A DNA stretch of 45,308 bases, taken from contig JAJFGJ010000004.1 in the NCBI GenBank assembly GCA_021776175.1, positions 1-45,308 of the forward strand, written 5' to 3'. Source of the stretch: Kiloniellaceae bacterium. Lineage in GTDB: Bacteria; Pseudomonadota; Alphaproteobacteria; Kiloniellales; J153. Numbering within the stretch: the stretch's first letter is position 1; each line of letters begins with the position of its first letter. Positions 8,306 to 18,500 of the stretch are shown here, in pieces. The position numbers and the translations under genes were made by a program. The notes beneath the pieces are model-generated. The model was given only the letters and a program-made list of their open reading frames with translations, searched no databases and was not told the DNA's origin.

Positions 8306-10108
8306 CTACTCCATCGCCTCCAGCTCGTCGATCATGCCGGCGATGACATCCAGGCCCTTGGACCAGAAGGCTGGGTCGGAGGCGTCGAGGCCGAAGGGGG
8401 CGAGCAGTTCCTTATGGCGCTTGGTCCCACCGGCCCGCAGCATGTCGAGATACTTCTCCGCGAAGCCTTCGCTCGCGCCCTGGTAGACGGCATAGAGCGA
8501 GTTCACCAGGCAATCGCCGAAGGCGTAGGCATAGACGTAGAACGGCACATGTATGAAATGCGGAATGTAGGCCCAATAAAACTTGTACTCGTCTTCGAAG
8601 CGCAGGGCCGGGCCCAGGCTTTCCTTTTGCGTTTCCATCCAAATCTCGCCGAGCCGCTCGGCCAGCACTTCGCCTCCCTTGCGTTCATCGTGAACCCGGG
8701 TCTCGAAATTATGCATGGCGATCTGTCGAACCACCGTGTTCAGCATGTCCTCGACCTTGGAGGCCAGCATGACCTTGCGTAAAGCAGGATCGCTTTCGCC
8801 CTTGAGCATGGCTTGGAAAGTCAGCATCTCACCGAAGACCGAAGCGGTTTCAGCCAGAGTCAGGGGCGTGTCGGCCATGAGATGACCTTGACCGCCCGCG
8901 AGCACCTGATGCACGCCGTGGCCAAGCTCGTGCGCTAAGGTCATGACATCGCGCGTGCGGCCTTGATAATTGAGCAGCAGATAAGGATGCGCACTGGGCA
9001 CGGTGGGGTGCGCGAAGGCGCCGGGCGCCTTGCCTGGACGTACAGGGGCGTCGATCCAGTTTTTCTCGAAAAAGTGTCGCCCGGTGCCCGCCAAGTCACT
9101 GGAAAACGCGGCATAAGCGCCCAAAACCGTCTCGCGCGCCTCATCCCAGGGAATCAGCCGGTCAATTTCATCAGGCAAGGGCGCGTTGCGATCCCAGTAA
9201 GGCAGCTGTTCAACCCCCATCCATTTGGCCTTGAGCGCATAGTAGCGGTGCGAGAGGCGGGGAAAGCTCTCGCTCACGGCACTCACCAGCGCCTCTACCA
9301 CCTCGTCCTCGACAAAATTCATCAGATTCTGCGACGACACCGGCCTGGCGTAAGCGCGCCAGCCGTCCTCGGTCGCCTTGTCCTTGGCCAGGGTGTTGGT
9401 GATCAAAGAAAACACCCGCACGTTTTCGCCCAGTATCTTGCCGATAGACTTCGCCGCCGCGGCCCGGACCTTGCTATCGCGTTCGGTCATCTTGTTGAAA
9501 ATCTCGGCGCTGGTCAGGTCCTGACCATCCAGTGGAAAGCGCAGGGCAGCCATGGTTTCGTCGAACAGGCGGGTCCAGGCGGCGCGCCCGGTCACGTACT
9601 TTTCATGCAATAGACGCTCCAGGTCGTCGGCGAGTTGGTGCGCGCGGAACGCCCGCACGTCACGAAGCCAGGGAGCGTAGCGCGCCAGGTCCAAGGCATT
9701 CTGCTTGGCCGCCAGCACGGTCTCGTCCAGACGGTTGATTTCCAAGGCAAAGAACAGAAGATCACTGGAGATATCGGTCGTGCGTTCCTGCATGGTTTGA
9801 TAGAATTTACCGACCGTGGGGTCGCTCATGTTCTCGGAATACAGGAGCTGCGCGTAGCTGCCGATACGGCCCAGCAATTCCTGAATCGCCTCATAGGCCG
9901 CCACGGCGGCGCCCAGCGCGCCCCCATCCAGGCCCTCGAGCTTACCCTCATAGGCGCCCCGAAACGCCTTGGCGTCCTTGGCGCCGCGCGCTAGGTCCGA
10001 TTTCAGGTCCGCCGATTCCGGCCCCGTATAAAGATCGCGCAGATCCCAACTTGGCAAGCGGCCCAATTCGCGGCCGGCATCGCGCTTGGAAGCACCGGTA
10101 TCTGGCAT
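8306..10108 (-). CDS. pepF: Oligoendopeptidase F (M3B family)
   Basis: A 600-residue cytosolic zinc peptidase that cleaves short peptides. The zinc site is HELGH at 393-397 (numbered from the chosen start), with the third ligand in ETASVFGEM some 25 residues later. The helical C-terminal part with YAYAFGDCLVNSLYAVYQ is typical of the M3B family. ATG 10108 is chosen because AAGGAG lies 6 nt upstream; the in-frame ATG at 10171 would start inside a tandem 15-bp repeat and adds a non-family MHKLSLHKLSLS tail. It is divergently transcribed from an acyl-CoA ligase. A role in using imported oligopeptides fits the amino-acid-degrading neighbours. Confidence 0.94.
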   Translation of the reverse strand: MPDTGASKRDAGRELGRLPSWDLRDLYTGPESADLKSDLARGAKDAKAFRGAYEGKLEGLDGGALGAAVAAYEAIQELLGRIGSYAQLLYSENMSDPTVGKFYQTMQERTTDISSDLLFFALEINRLDETVLAAKQNALDLARYAPWLRDVRAFRAHQLADDLERLLHEKYVTGRAAWTRLFDETMAALRFPLDGQDLTSAEIFNKMTERDSKVRAAAAKSIGKILGENVRVFSLITNTLAKDKATEDGWRAYARPVSSQNLMNFVEDEVVEALVSAVSESFPRLSHRYYALKAKWMGVEQLPYWDRNAPLPDEIDRLIPWDEARETVLGAYAAFSSDLAGTGRHFFEKNWIDAPVRPGKAPGAFAHPTVPSAHPYLLLNYQGRTRDVMTLAHELGHGVHQVLAGGQGHLMADTPLTLAETASVFGEMLTFQAMLKGESDPALRKVMLASKVEDMLNTVVRQIAMHNFETRVHDERKGGEVLAERLGEIWMETQKESLGPALRFEDEYKFYWAYIPHFIHVPFYVYAYAFGDCLVNSLYAVYQGASEGFAEKYLDMLRAGGTKRHKELLAPFGLDASDPAFWSKGLDVIAGMIDELEAME

Positions 10109-10139
10109 CGCCAACTCCTTGACGGTCTGAAGGATGGAC

Positions 10140-10169
10140 AGGCTTAACTTATGCAGGCTTAACTTATGC
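10140..10169. repeat. 15-bp tandem duplication upstream of pepF
   Basis: AGGCTTAACTTATGC occurs twice without a gap, at 10140-10154 and 10155-10169. It lies between the pepF start and the divergent acyl-CoA ligase. If read as coding it yields the repeat HKLSL, which argues that the longer pepF frame is an artefact. Confidence 0.85.
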
Positions 10170-10205
10170 ACAAAGAACTAGGATAGTGTCTTCCTACCGA
10201 TTCGC

Positions 10206-10227
10206 CCTTTCAGGGGCAAATGAAAGG
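10206..10227. promoter_or_regulatory. 22-bp interrupted palindrome before the acyl-CoA ligase
   Basis: CCTTTCA (10206-10212) and TGAAAGG (10221-10227) are perfect inverted repeats separated by GGGGCAAA. The right arm ends 14 nt before the ligase ATG and contains its only Shine-Dalgarno-like AAAGG. A regulator bound here, or a hairpin in the mRNA, could shut off translation or transcription of the ligase. This is inference. Confidence 0.45.
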
Positions 10228-10241
10228 CCGGAAATTCGACC

Positions 10242-12032
10242 ATGGACTATAACGCCTGGACCAGCCTGCCCGCCGTCTTTTACCATCAGGCGGCGCGCCG
10301 TGCCGACCGAAACTTTCTATGGGCCAAGACCCACGGCGCCTACAAGCCAACCACCTGGCGCGAGGCCGAGGACGCGGCCACAAATTTGGCGCGCGGGTTG
10401 CGTGCCCTCGGCCTGGAGCCGGGCCAAAGAGTGCTTCTGCTTTCGGAGAACCGGCCGGAATGGCTGATCTCCGACGTGGCGATCATGACCGCCGGCGGGG
10501 TGAGCGTACCGGCCTATACGACCAACACGACCACCGACCATCTTCATATCTTGAGCGATAGCGGGGCCGTGGGGGCGATTGTCTCCAGTAAAGCCCTGGC
10601 CCGACGGCTTCTGCCAGCCGCCGCCAAGGCCCTGGATTGCAAGTGGGTTATCGCCATGGAAGATACCGGGGGCGAAGATAGCGGCAGCGGGTCCATGGCC
10701 TTGCATTTCTGGGCGGATATCCTGGCCACGGGGGCGAAATCTCCCCTGGATGTTGCGTCCATGCTGGCGCCGATCAAACGCGGCGATACCGCCTGTTTCA
10801 TCTACACCTCCGGCACCGGCGGCGCGCCCAAGGGTGTGATGCTGAGCCACGGCGCGATTCTGTGCAATTGCATGGGCGCCCACGACTTGCTGGAACAACT
10901 GGGCCTGGATAACGAGGTCTTCCTATCGTTTCTGCCCCTGTCCCACGCCTACGAGCATACGGCCGGCCAGTTCTTTCCGGTTTCAATCGGCGCCGAGATT
11001 TATTACTGCGCCGGTGTCGAGCACCTCTTGACCAACTTGGCCGAGGCGCGGCCCACCATCATGACCGCGGTGCCCCGGCTTTATGAAAACATGTACCAGC
11101 GCATCATGCTCGGCGTCAGAAAACAGGGCGGCTTGAAGCAGAAACTTTTCAATCTCGCCCTGCGCTTGGGTCAGAAGCGCTATCGCCACTCCAAGAGCTT
11201 GAATACGCTGGAACGAATCCAGGACGCCATCGTCGACAAACTGGTTCGCGATAAAATGCGGGCACGGTTTGGCGGCCGCTTGAAGGCCATGGTGTCCGGC
11301 GGCGCGGCGCTGAATCCAGATATCGGGATTTTCTTCACCGCGCTCGGCTTGCCGGTGCTGCAAGGCTACGGCCAGACGGAAAGCGCGCCGATAATTTCCT
11401 GCAACCCGCCGATCCGGACCAAAATGGAAACCGTCGGCCCGCCGCTGAAGGGTGTCGAAGTCAAGATCGCCGATGACGGCGAAATCCTGGTGCGCGGTGA
11501 GCTGGTCATGCAAGGCTATTGGCGAAACGAGGAAACCACGGCGGAAACCCTGCGCGGCGGCTGGCTGCATACGGGCGATATTGGCGCGTTCGACGAAGAT
11601 GGCTACCTCAAGATCACGGACCGGAAAAAGGACATCCTGGTTCTGACCGGCGGCGACAACGTGTCCCCGGCGCGCATTGAAGGGCTCTTGACGCTGCAAC
11701 CCGAAATTCAACAGGCCATGGTGTTCGGCGACAAGCACCCCCACCTAGTCGCCCTGATTGTGCCCGACGAGGCCTTCGTGGCCGAATTCGCCAAATCCAT
11801 GGGGGTAACCGCCAGCGGCACCGACCTCAGCGGGAATGCGGACTTCAAAACCGCGGTCTCGAAGGTCGTGGATCGCGTTAACCTAGATTTATCCAACCTC
11901 GAGAAAGTACGCCGAATCGCGATCGCCGCGGAACCATTCACGGTCGGGAACGAAATGATGACACCAACCCTTAAGATCCGCCGGCATCGAATCGTCGAGG
12001 CCTATGGGCAAACTCTACGCGATCTATATTGA
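10242..12032 (+). CDS. Long-chain fatty acid-CoA ligase (AMP-forming)
   Basis: A 596-residue member of the adenylate-forming superfamily, FAA1/FadD15-like branch, which activates fatty acids to acyl-CoA through an acyl-AMP. The phosphate-binding loop YTSGTGGAPKGVMLSH lies near residue 186-201, the A5 motif GYGQTE near 378, A7 WLHTGDIG near 445 and A8 DRKKDILVLTGGDNVSP near 463. The long insert with FNLALRLGQKRY is usual for eukaryote-like long-chain ligases found in bacteria. It is divergent from pepF and has a palindrome just before its start. Product of the ligase feeds beta-oxidation or membrane lipid synthesis. Confidence 0.93.
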   Translation: MDYNAWTSLPAVFYHQAARRADRNFLWAKTHGAYKPTTWREAEDAATNLARGLRALGLEPGQRVLLLSENRPEWLISDVAIMTAGGVSVPAYTTNTTTDHLHILSDSGAVGAIVSSKALARRLLPAAAKALDCKWVIAMEDTGGEDSGSGSMALHFWADILATGAKSPLDVASMLAPIKRGDTACFIYTSGTGGAPKGVMLSHGAILCNCMGAHDLLEQLGLDNEVFLSFLPLSHAYEHTAGQFFPVSIGAEIYYCAGVEHLLTNLAEARPTIMTAVPRLYENMYQRIMLGVRKQGGLKQKLFNLALRLGQKRYRHSKSLNTLERIQDAIVDKLVRDKMRARFGGRLKAMVSGGAALNPDIGIFFTALGLPVLQGYGQTESAPIISCNPPIRTKMETVGPPLKGVEVKIADDGEILVRGELVMQGYWRNEETTAETLRGGWLHTGDIGAFDEDGYLKITDRKKDILVLTGGDNVSPARIEGLLTLQPEIQQAMVFGDKHPHLVALIVPDEAFVAEFAKSMGVTASGTDLSGNADFKTAVSKVVDRVNLDLSNLEKVRRIAIAAEPFTVGNEMMTPTLKIRRHRIVEAYGQTLRDLY

Positions 12033-12324
12033 TTTAATTGCTCGTTTGCATTTATATAATTTCTTCAACTTATCGTGAATACTCAATTATTATTACACCG
12101 ATAATATGTATATTAAGATTTCCTTAAGTAAAATCACGCTAAATTAGTATTCCCATCACACGCCTGCATGCACGGCTAGGCACGCGCGCGATTAGGAGGG
12201 TTTCGACGCTTGCCTAATTCCTTGAAGACACGGCATCGAAAGCGAACTGGCCGGCCCGCAAGGACCGTGCAAACGCTCACGCGCCGCACCAAGCTTGGCG
12301 CCAAATCGATATAAGGGTCACGAG
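12033..12324. other. AT-rich intergenic island
   Basis: About the first 130 bases of this gap are strikingly AT-rich, with runs such as TTATATAATTTCTTC and GATAATATGTATATTAAG, against GC-rich neighbours on both sides. It contains several possible -10 boxes. The remaining 160 bases return to normal composition, and an AGGAGG at 12194-12199 is followed by no in-frame start for the next gene. It probably holds the promoter of the pentapeptide genes. Confidence 0.5.
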
Positions 12325-13365
12325 ATGGTTATGAACTACGGAGGCGTAGTGGCTGGTGTGCGCGTGACGCAGCAAATGATCACGGAGCATATGGAACGCC
12401 ATGCCGATTTCTTGAACGGGGTCCGTGACGGCCGTAAAATCCTGTTGCGGCGCTGCGACCTAAGCGGCCTCGACCTGACGGGGATGGATTTCCGCAACGC
12501 GGAGTTCTTGGCATGCGACTTCAGCGGCGCGACCATTCGCGACACTAACTTTAGCTGTGCTCAGCTTCTTGCATCCAGCTTCGACCAAAGCGATCTGGCG
12601 GGAAGCGATTTCTCCAAAGCCGGGCTGCGCGCCGCGACCTTCGAGTACGCCGACCTCACGGGTACGCAATTCAATAATGCGGACTTGCGGGACTGCGCCC
12701 TCTACGATGAGGAGACCTACGCGGTCAGCGCGCCAATGAACAGCACCTTCCGGCGCGCCCTCTTGCGCGGAACCGACCTGTCGCAAAGTAAGTTAAAGCG
12801 CGCGAATTTCGATCACGCTATCATCGATCAAGTCAACCTTTCCAACGCGGATCTGAGAAACGCCAGCTTCCGGGGCTCGGAAATCGCCGGCACGGACCTC
12901 ACCGGCGCGCGTTTGGACGATGTCGATTTCAACGCGGCGGCCTTGATTGGCAACGATATCGTGGGCCTCAACTACTATGAGCCCAGCACAAATCCCAAAA
13001 CCACGGACGCGGAGCGGATAAGTATAAAAATCGCGCGCCACACGAATTGGATCTGCTCGGGTGGGCGTATTGGCGAGCAAGCAAATTTTTATGGGGAAGA
13101 CCTCAGCCACCGGTCCCTGCGCGGCGTGAATTTGGCGGCGGCGAATATGGAGCGGTCGATCTTGATCGGGACCGATCTATCCGGGGCTCTGCTTGCCGCG
13201 GCAAACCTGCGCGGCGCTACGCTTTTGCGGGCCAACCTTCGCAGCGCCGACCTGCGCGGCGCCGATCTCATGGAATCGGACATGCGGCACGCCAACATGA
13301 CCAACTGCAAGAAAGGCGCCCTGCCCGGAACCGGCCTTTCCACGCTGCTAAAAGAGGCCATCTGA
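12325..13365 (+). CDS. Pentapeptide-repeat protein 1
   Basis: A 346-residue protein made mostly of A(D/N)LxX-type pentapeptide repeats, which fold as a right-handed quadrilateral beta-helix. There are two lobes. Each begins with a related motif: HADFLNGVRDGRKILLRRCD near residue 30, and HTNWICSGGRIGEQANF near 240. The C-terminus ends CKKGALPGTGLSTLLKEAI. ATG 12325 is chosen because AAGGG lies 7 nt upstream; the frame can be extended to a TTG at 12295. It is followed by a paralogue at 13714 with the same plan. No signal peptide or membrane segment is seen. The function is unknown, and nothing links it specifically to gyrase protection as in Qnr. Confidence 0.88.
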   Translation: MVMNYGGVVAGVRVTQQMITEHMERHADFLNGVRDGRKILLRRCDLSGLDLTGMDFRNAEFLACDFSGATIRDTNFSCAQLLASSFDQSDLAGSDFSKAGLRAATFEYADLTGTQFNNADLRDCALYDEETYAVSAPMNSTFRRALLRGTDLSQSKLKRANFDHAIIDQVNLSNADLRNASFRGSEIAGTDLTGARLDDVDFNAAALIGNDIVGLNYYEPSTNPKTTDAERISIKIARHTNWICSGGRIGEQANFYGEDLSHRSLRGVNLAAANMERSILIGTDLSGALLAAANLRGATLLRANLRSADLRGADLMESDMRHANMTNCKKGALPGTGLSTLLKEAI

Positions 13366-13713
13366 GAAACGGCAAAGGCGCGGTATTGCGCCGATATACC
13401 CCGCACGATATCCGGATACACTTTCGATCCGTACCGAATATCATATGTTAGATTCTATCCACTAAAACCGTATGATTTGCCGCTTATACGACGCATCCAT
13501 TCCAACAAGTCTTATCTAATGTTTCCCAGTTATTAACTTGGGCAGTGCCATCATGGCACTGAAGAAATTCCGCTCGGAGTCTTGGGTAGCCTTCACCCAA
13601 CTCTAGCGGATATACGGAGCGGCCGGCCGGCGTGTGGCCGGGACAAGACTCCAAAAACAAGTGCGATAGCGCGGTAGTGCATACGGGGTGGGGCTGCTTG
13701 TAGGAGGCAGCAC
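13366..13713. other. 348-bp gap between the two pentapeptide genes
   Basis: No gene is visible. The gap contains a perfect hairpin at 13543-13561 and a second smaller inverted repeat, TTGGGT (13582-13587) with ACCCAA (13595-13600). An AT-rich stretch near 13440-13530 could hold the promoter of the second paralogue. Both genes of the pair therefore have an AT-rich leader, which suggests separate promoters. Confidence 0.5.
13543..13561 (+). terminator. Perfect 8-bp hairpin between pentapeptide genes
   Basis: CAGTGCCA (13543-13550), loop TCA, TGGCACTG (13554-13561). The stem is perfect with the smallest stable loop, but no T tract follows, so it may be an mRNA processing or operator site and not an intrinsic terminator. 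Confidence 0.4.
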
Positions 13714-14751
13714 GTGACCAACGGCGTAATTCTATCCGAGTCCCGCCTGACGCAACAGGCATTGACCCGGCTCCACGAGTACCATGTCCATTACCTGAAA
13801 GGCGTGCGAGGCGGCCGCAGGATCCTGCTGCGCCGTTGCGATTTGAGGGGTCTCGATTTCACTGAAATGAACTTGGCCGGCGCGGAGATACTTGCCTGCG
13901 ACCTCAGTAATTCAACGCTGTTCGGCGCCGAATTCGCGCGCGCCACCTTATACGCGACAAAATTTTCAGGGGCCGATCTTACCAACGCCAGCTTCGAGAA
14001 CGCGGACATGCGCGCGTGCGAATTCGAGAATGCGAACCTGACCGGGGCTAGCTTCAAGGGCGCTAACTTGAGAGAGTGCGCGCTTGTCGACGCAGAGACC
14101 CAAGAGACGGGAAAGCGCGTCGCCAGCACCTTCCGAAACGCAATCATGTGCGGCACTAACATGGGCAACAGTAAACTGAAGAACGCGGTGTTCAAGGGCG
14201 CCGTGCTCGACCACACCGACCTTAGGAACGCCGACTTGGAGGCGGCGCAATTTCAAGGCGCGGAATTGGCCAAGGTAGATTTGACCGGCGCTAGGATCGC
14301 GGGCGCCGACCTGCGCGGCGCGAACCTCGAAGATTCCGATTTTTCCAAAATCGACCTAAGTTCGGCCAGAATCAACAGCACCAAGGTGGTGACCGGCAAG
14401 TGGATCGCCAGAACTCTCGAAGCTCACGCCAGTTGGGTCGCGAGTGGAGGGCGGCGCGGTAAGCGGGCTGACTTCACCAATATCAACCTGCGTGGGCGAA
14501 ACCTCGCGGGAGCCAACCTCGCGGCAGCCAACTTCGAGGCCGCGAACCTGGTCGGGGCAAACCTTTCAGGGTCTCTTTTAGTTGCCACCAATATGCGCGG
14601 CGCAAATCTGGCGCGGGCCAATCTGACTGGCGCCGACCTTCGCGGCGCCGACCTGCTCGACACCATTCTACGCGACGCCCGGCTCATCGATTGTAAGAAA
14701 GGCGCCCTGCCCGGCACCGGTTTGTTCACCACTCTCAAACAAATGGCTTAA
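13714..14751 (+). CDS. Pentapeptide-repeat protein 2 (paralogue)
   Basis: A 345-residue paralogue of the preceding gene. It starts with GTG, supported by AGGAGG 6 nt upstream (13702-13707). The two-lobe plan is the same: YHVHYLKGVRGGRRILLRRC near residue 24, then long runs of A-N-L-type repeats, then HASWVASGGRRGKRADF near 231, then a second repeat block ending CKKGALPGTGLFTTLKQMA. Conserved shared ends (RRILLRRCDL and KKGALPGTGL) indicate a tandem duplication, yet the repeat interiors have diverged widely. Function is unknown. Soluble cytoplasmic protein is likely because no export signal is seen. Confidence 0.88.
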   Translation: MTNGVILSESRLTQQALTRLHEYHVHYLKGVRGGRRILLRRCDLRGLDFTEMNLAGAEILACDLSNSTLFGAEFARATLYATKFSGADLTNASFENADMRACEFENANLTGASFKGANLRECALVDAETQETGKRVASTFRNAIMCGTNMGNSKLKNAVFKGAVLDHTDLRNADLEAAQFQGAELAKVDLTGARIAGADLRGANLEDSDFSKIDLSSARINSTKVVTGKWIARTLEAHASWVASGGRRGKRADFTNINLRGRNLAGANLAAANFEAANLVGANLSGSLLVATNMRGANLARANLTGADLRGADLLDTILRDARLIDCKKGALPGTGLFTTLKQMA

Positions 14752-14887
14752 GTGTGGAGCCCCCCGCCGCGCCGGATCCCCCCGATATTGTGATTACCCG
14801 CCGGTGCGCGCGCCCTTTTCATTTAGCGCCGAACGGTCCATGTAGATAAACCAAGCAGCCACGACCCCACGAAGGCTTCAGCCCCGC

Positions 14888-15370
14888 ATGCGCCACTTAA
14901 CGCTTCTTGCCACCTGCCTGGCCGTGATCCTGAGTACGGGGACCGCCAGCGCCCCCGCGGCCGCCGAAGGCTTGACGGTGGTGATTGAAAAGCTTCGCAG
15001 CAGCGCGGGCACGGTCCATCTGGCACTCTGGGACCGTGCCGAGGGTTTCACCGAGCCGGACGCGGCCCTCGTGCTGCGCGAGCAGCCCGCCGCCCCAGGG
15101 CAGGTACGCTTTGATTTAGGCGATCTCAAACCCGGACTTTATGCGATCGCGACGTATCACGATGAAAACGGCAACGGGGAATTCGACCAGACCTGGATCG
15201 GCTGGCCCGACGAGGGCCTCGGGTTTAGCAATGGAGCCTGGATAAGCCTGGGCGCACCGAGTTTCAAAGAGGCCGCATTCGAAATCCGTTCCAAATCTCA
15301 GGTTATCGCGGTTTCCTTACGCTATCCCACTTCCGGGCCAGCGGCTTGGCCGAGGCCGAATGTGCGATGA
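14888..15370 (+). CDS. Secreted DUF2141 protein
   Basis: A 160-residue protein with a signal peptide (residues 1 to about 26, MRHLTLLATCLAVIL then an Ala-rich cleavage region). The mature part is a DUF2141 domain, recognised by TYHDENGNGEFDQTWIGWPD and GLGFSNGA. The DENGNGEFD segment resembles a calcium-binding loop. It is predicted to be periplasmic or secreted, with a beta-sandwich fold; no enzymatic role is known for the family. It stands alone between the pentapeptide pair and the oxidoreductase gene. Confidence 0.83.
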   Translation: MRHLTLLATCLAVILSTGTASAPAAAEGLTVVIEKLRSSAGTVHLALWDRAEGFTEPDAALVLREQPAAPGQVRFDLGDLKPGLYAIATYHDENGNGEFDQTWIGWPDEGLGFSNGAWISLGAPSFKEAAFEIRSKSQVIAVSLRYPTSGPAAWPRPNVR

Positions 15371-15539
15371 AATTACCGCAGCGGAGGAATTTTGGATCGG
15401 AAAATACTCACGAATCCAACGTGCCGGACGTCTCATTTCGTATTTCGCCGACGCAGTTCCGGCCAATTGCGGCACTGGCGGGCAGGCGTTAGGCTCATAG
15501 GGACAACCATTCGATGCCTCTAAAATGGAAATTCCGGCG

Positions 15540-18500
15540 ATGACGCTGGCGGCGGTCTCCCTCGACGATAAATACACACTCGCTTCCGGGCGCGTGTTCT
15601 TGACCGGAACGCAGGCCCTGGTTCGCCTGTCCATGATGCAGCGTCAGCGCGACGAGAAAGCGGGCCTCAACACCGCCGCCTTCATATCCGGATACCGGGG
15701 TTCGCCGCTGGGCGCCCTGGACCAGCAATTATGGCAAGCCCGCCATTTCCTTAAGAACAATCGCATCCATTTCCAACCGGGCGTTAACGAGGACATGGCG
15801 GCGACGGCGATTTGGGGCAGTCAACAAGGCGGCCTCTTCGGCGACTCAACCTGCGACGGCGTGTTCGCCATGTGGTACGCGAAGGGCCCCGGAGTCGACC
15901 GTAGCGGCGACGTTTTAAAGCACGGCAACTCCGCCGGGTCGTCCCGCCATGGCGGTGTCCTGCTTCTGGCTGGGGACGACCACACGGCGAAGTCCTCGAC
16001 CGTCGCCCACCAATGCGAGCACACCTTCTCCGATGCCATGATCCCGGTCCTGAACCCGGCCGGCGTACAGGAATTTCTCGATCTAGGCCTCTATGGCTGG
16101 GCGATGTCGCGTTATTCGGGTTGCTGGGTCGGATTCAAAACCATCGCGGAGACCGTGGATAGCTCCGCCAGTGTGTTCGTCGATCCGGCGCGGATTCGAA
16201 TTACCCTGCCCGAAGACTTCGACATGCCGGCGGGGGGTTTGAATATCCGCTGGCCGGATACGCCGCTGCAACAGGAAGAACGCCTACACAAATACAAGAT
16301 TTACGCCGCTTTGGCTTTCGCGCGCGCGAACAAGCTGGACCGCGTCGTCATGGATTCGCCCAAGCGTCGCTTCGGTATCGTGACCGCCGGAAAATCCTAT
16401 CTCGACGTGCGTCAGGCGCTTGAGGATTTGGGCATCGACGACGCCATGGCCGCCGATATCGGCCTGACCGTCTACAAGGTCGCCATGACCTGGCCGTTGG
16501 AACGCGAAGGCTTGCGCGCCTTCGCGGAAGGTCTGGATGAAATTCTAGTGGTCGAGGAAAAGCGCGCGGTCCTGGAAAACCAGATCAAGGAGCAACTTTA
16601 CAACTGGAATCCCGACGTCCGGCCCCGTGTTCTCGGCAAGTTCGACGAGGATCAACAGTGGATTTTGCCTTCAACCGACGAATTGACCCCGGCGCGTATC
16701 GCGCGCGTGATCGCCAAGCGCATCGCACGGTTCCATTCCAGCGAAAATATCGAGCAACGCCTGCGGTTCCTCTTGGCTAAAGAGGAAGCCCTTCAAAGGG
16801 AAAAAGCGCCGATCCAGCGCATCCCTTATTTCTGCTCCGGCTGCCCGCACAACTCCTCGACCCACGTGCCGGAGGGCAGCCGCGCGCTCGCCGGTATCGG
16901 CTGCCATTACATGGTGCAATGGATGGACCGGCGCACCGATACCTTCACCCAAATGGGCGGCGAGGGCGCGACCTGGATCGGCCAGGCGCCCTTCAGCACG
17001 ACCAAGCACGTCTTCGTCAACCTTGGCGACGGCACCTATTTCCATTCCGGCATCCTGGCGGTACGCGCCGCGGTCGCCGCCGGCGTCAATATCACCTACA
17101 AGGTGCTTTACAATGACGCCGTCGCCATGACCGGCGGCCAGCCCATGGACGGGCCGCTGAACCCGGCCATGATATCGCGCCAGCTCCACGCCGAGGGCGT
17201 GCGTAAGATCGCCGCGGTCAGCGACGAGCCAGACAAATATCCCATCGGATACGAATGGGCGCCCGGTGTCAGCGTCCATCACCGTGACGACCTCGACCGC
17301 CTTCAGCGCGACCTGCGCGAGCATCCCGGCGTTACCGCGATTATCTACGACCAGACCTGCGCCGCCGAGAAACGCCGGCGGCGCAAACGCGGCACCTTCC
17401 TCGACCCAGCCAAGCGCGCCTTCATCAACGATTTGGTTTGCGAAGGATGCGGCGATTGTTCGACGGCGTCGAACTGCCTCTCCGTGATTCCCTTGGAAAC
17501 GGAATTCGGACGCAAGCGGAGAATCGATCAATCCTCGTGCAACAAGGATTTCTCCTGCGTCAACGGATTCTGCCCCAGCTTCGTGACCGTGCACGGAGGA
17601 CGCCTGCGCAAGGCCAAAGGCGATGCCATGGCGGTTGATGGCTGGGCCGAGCTACCGAAGCCTTCCCTGCCCAACCTGAAGGAACCTTACGGTATCTTGA
17701 TCACGGGTGTGGGCGGCACCGGCGTGGTCACGATCGGAGCGCTGCTGGGCATGGCCGCGCATATCGAAGGCAAGGGCTGCTCGATTCTCGACATGGCGGG
17801 GCTGGCGCAAAAAGGCGGCGCGGTGGTTAGCCATTTGCGCATCGCGCAATCGCCGGACGACATTCACGCGGTACGGATTTCGGCGGGCGGTGCCCGCCTG
17901 TTACTGGGTTGCGACCTGGTCGTCGCCGCCGGCTTCGATGCGCTGTCAAAAGTACAGCCGGGCGCCACCCAAGCGGTCATCAACAGCCACGAGACCATCA
18001 CCGGCGACTTCACGCACAATCCCGACCTCGCGTTCCCGGCTTCAACTCTTATGGAGTCGATCCGAAGCGCGGGCGGTAAAGGAGGTGCGGAGTTCCTCGA
18101 CGCGACCCGGCTGGCGACAGCGCTTATGGGAAATTCAATCGCCACCAATCTGTTTATGCTTGGCTATGCCTGGCAGAAGGGTTTGGTCCCCGTTTCGCAA
18201 GAAGCGATCGATCAGGCGATCGATCTCAACGGCGTGGCGGCCGAATCGAACAAACATGCCTTCATGTGGGGACGGCGTGCCGCGCACGACTTGGCGGCGG
18301 TGGAGAAAGCGGCGGCGCCGCGCACGGCGGCACCAAGCCACCGGATCGCCAAGGATTTAGACGAGATCGTCGAACGCCGGGCTGCTTTCCTGACGGATTA
18401 CCAAGATGCCGCCTATGCCGCGCGGTACGAAGACTTGGTGGCGCGGGCGAAAGACATCGAAAACCAACGGACCCCTGGACATTCGGGCTTAGCGCTCGCG

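Noticed and set aside
12325..14751. Qnr-type quinolone resistance for the pentapeptide proteins
   Set aside because: Length, two-lobed plan and cap motifs differ from Qnr, and pentapeptide repeats alone do not show gyrase binding.
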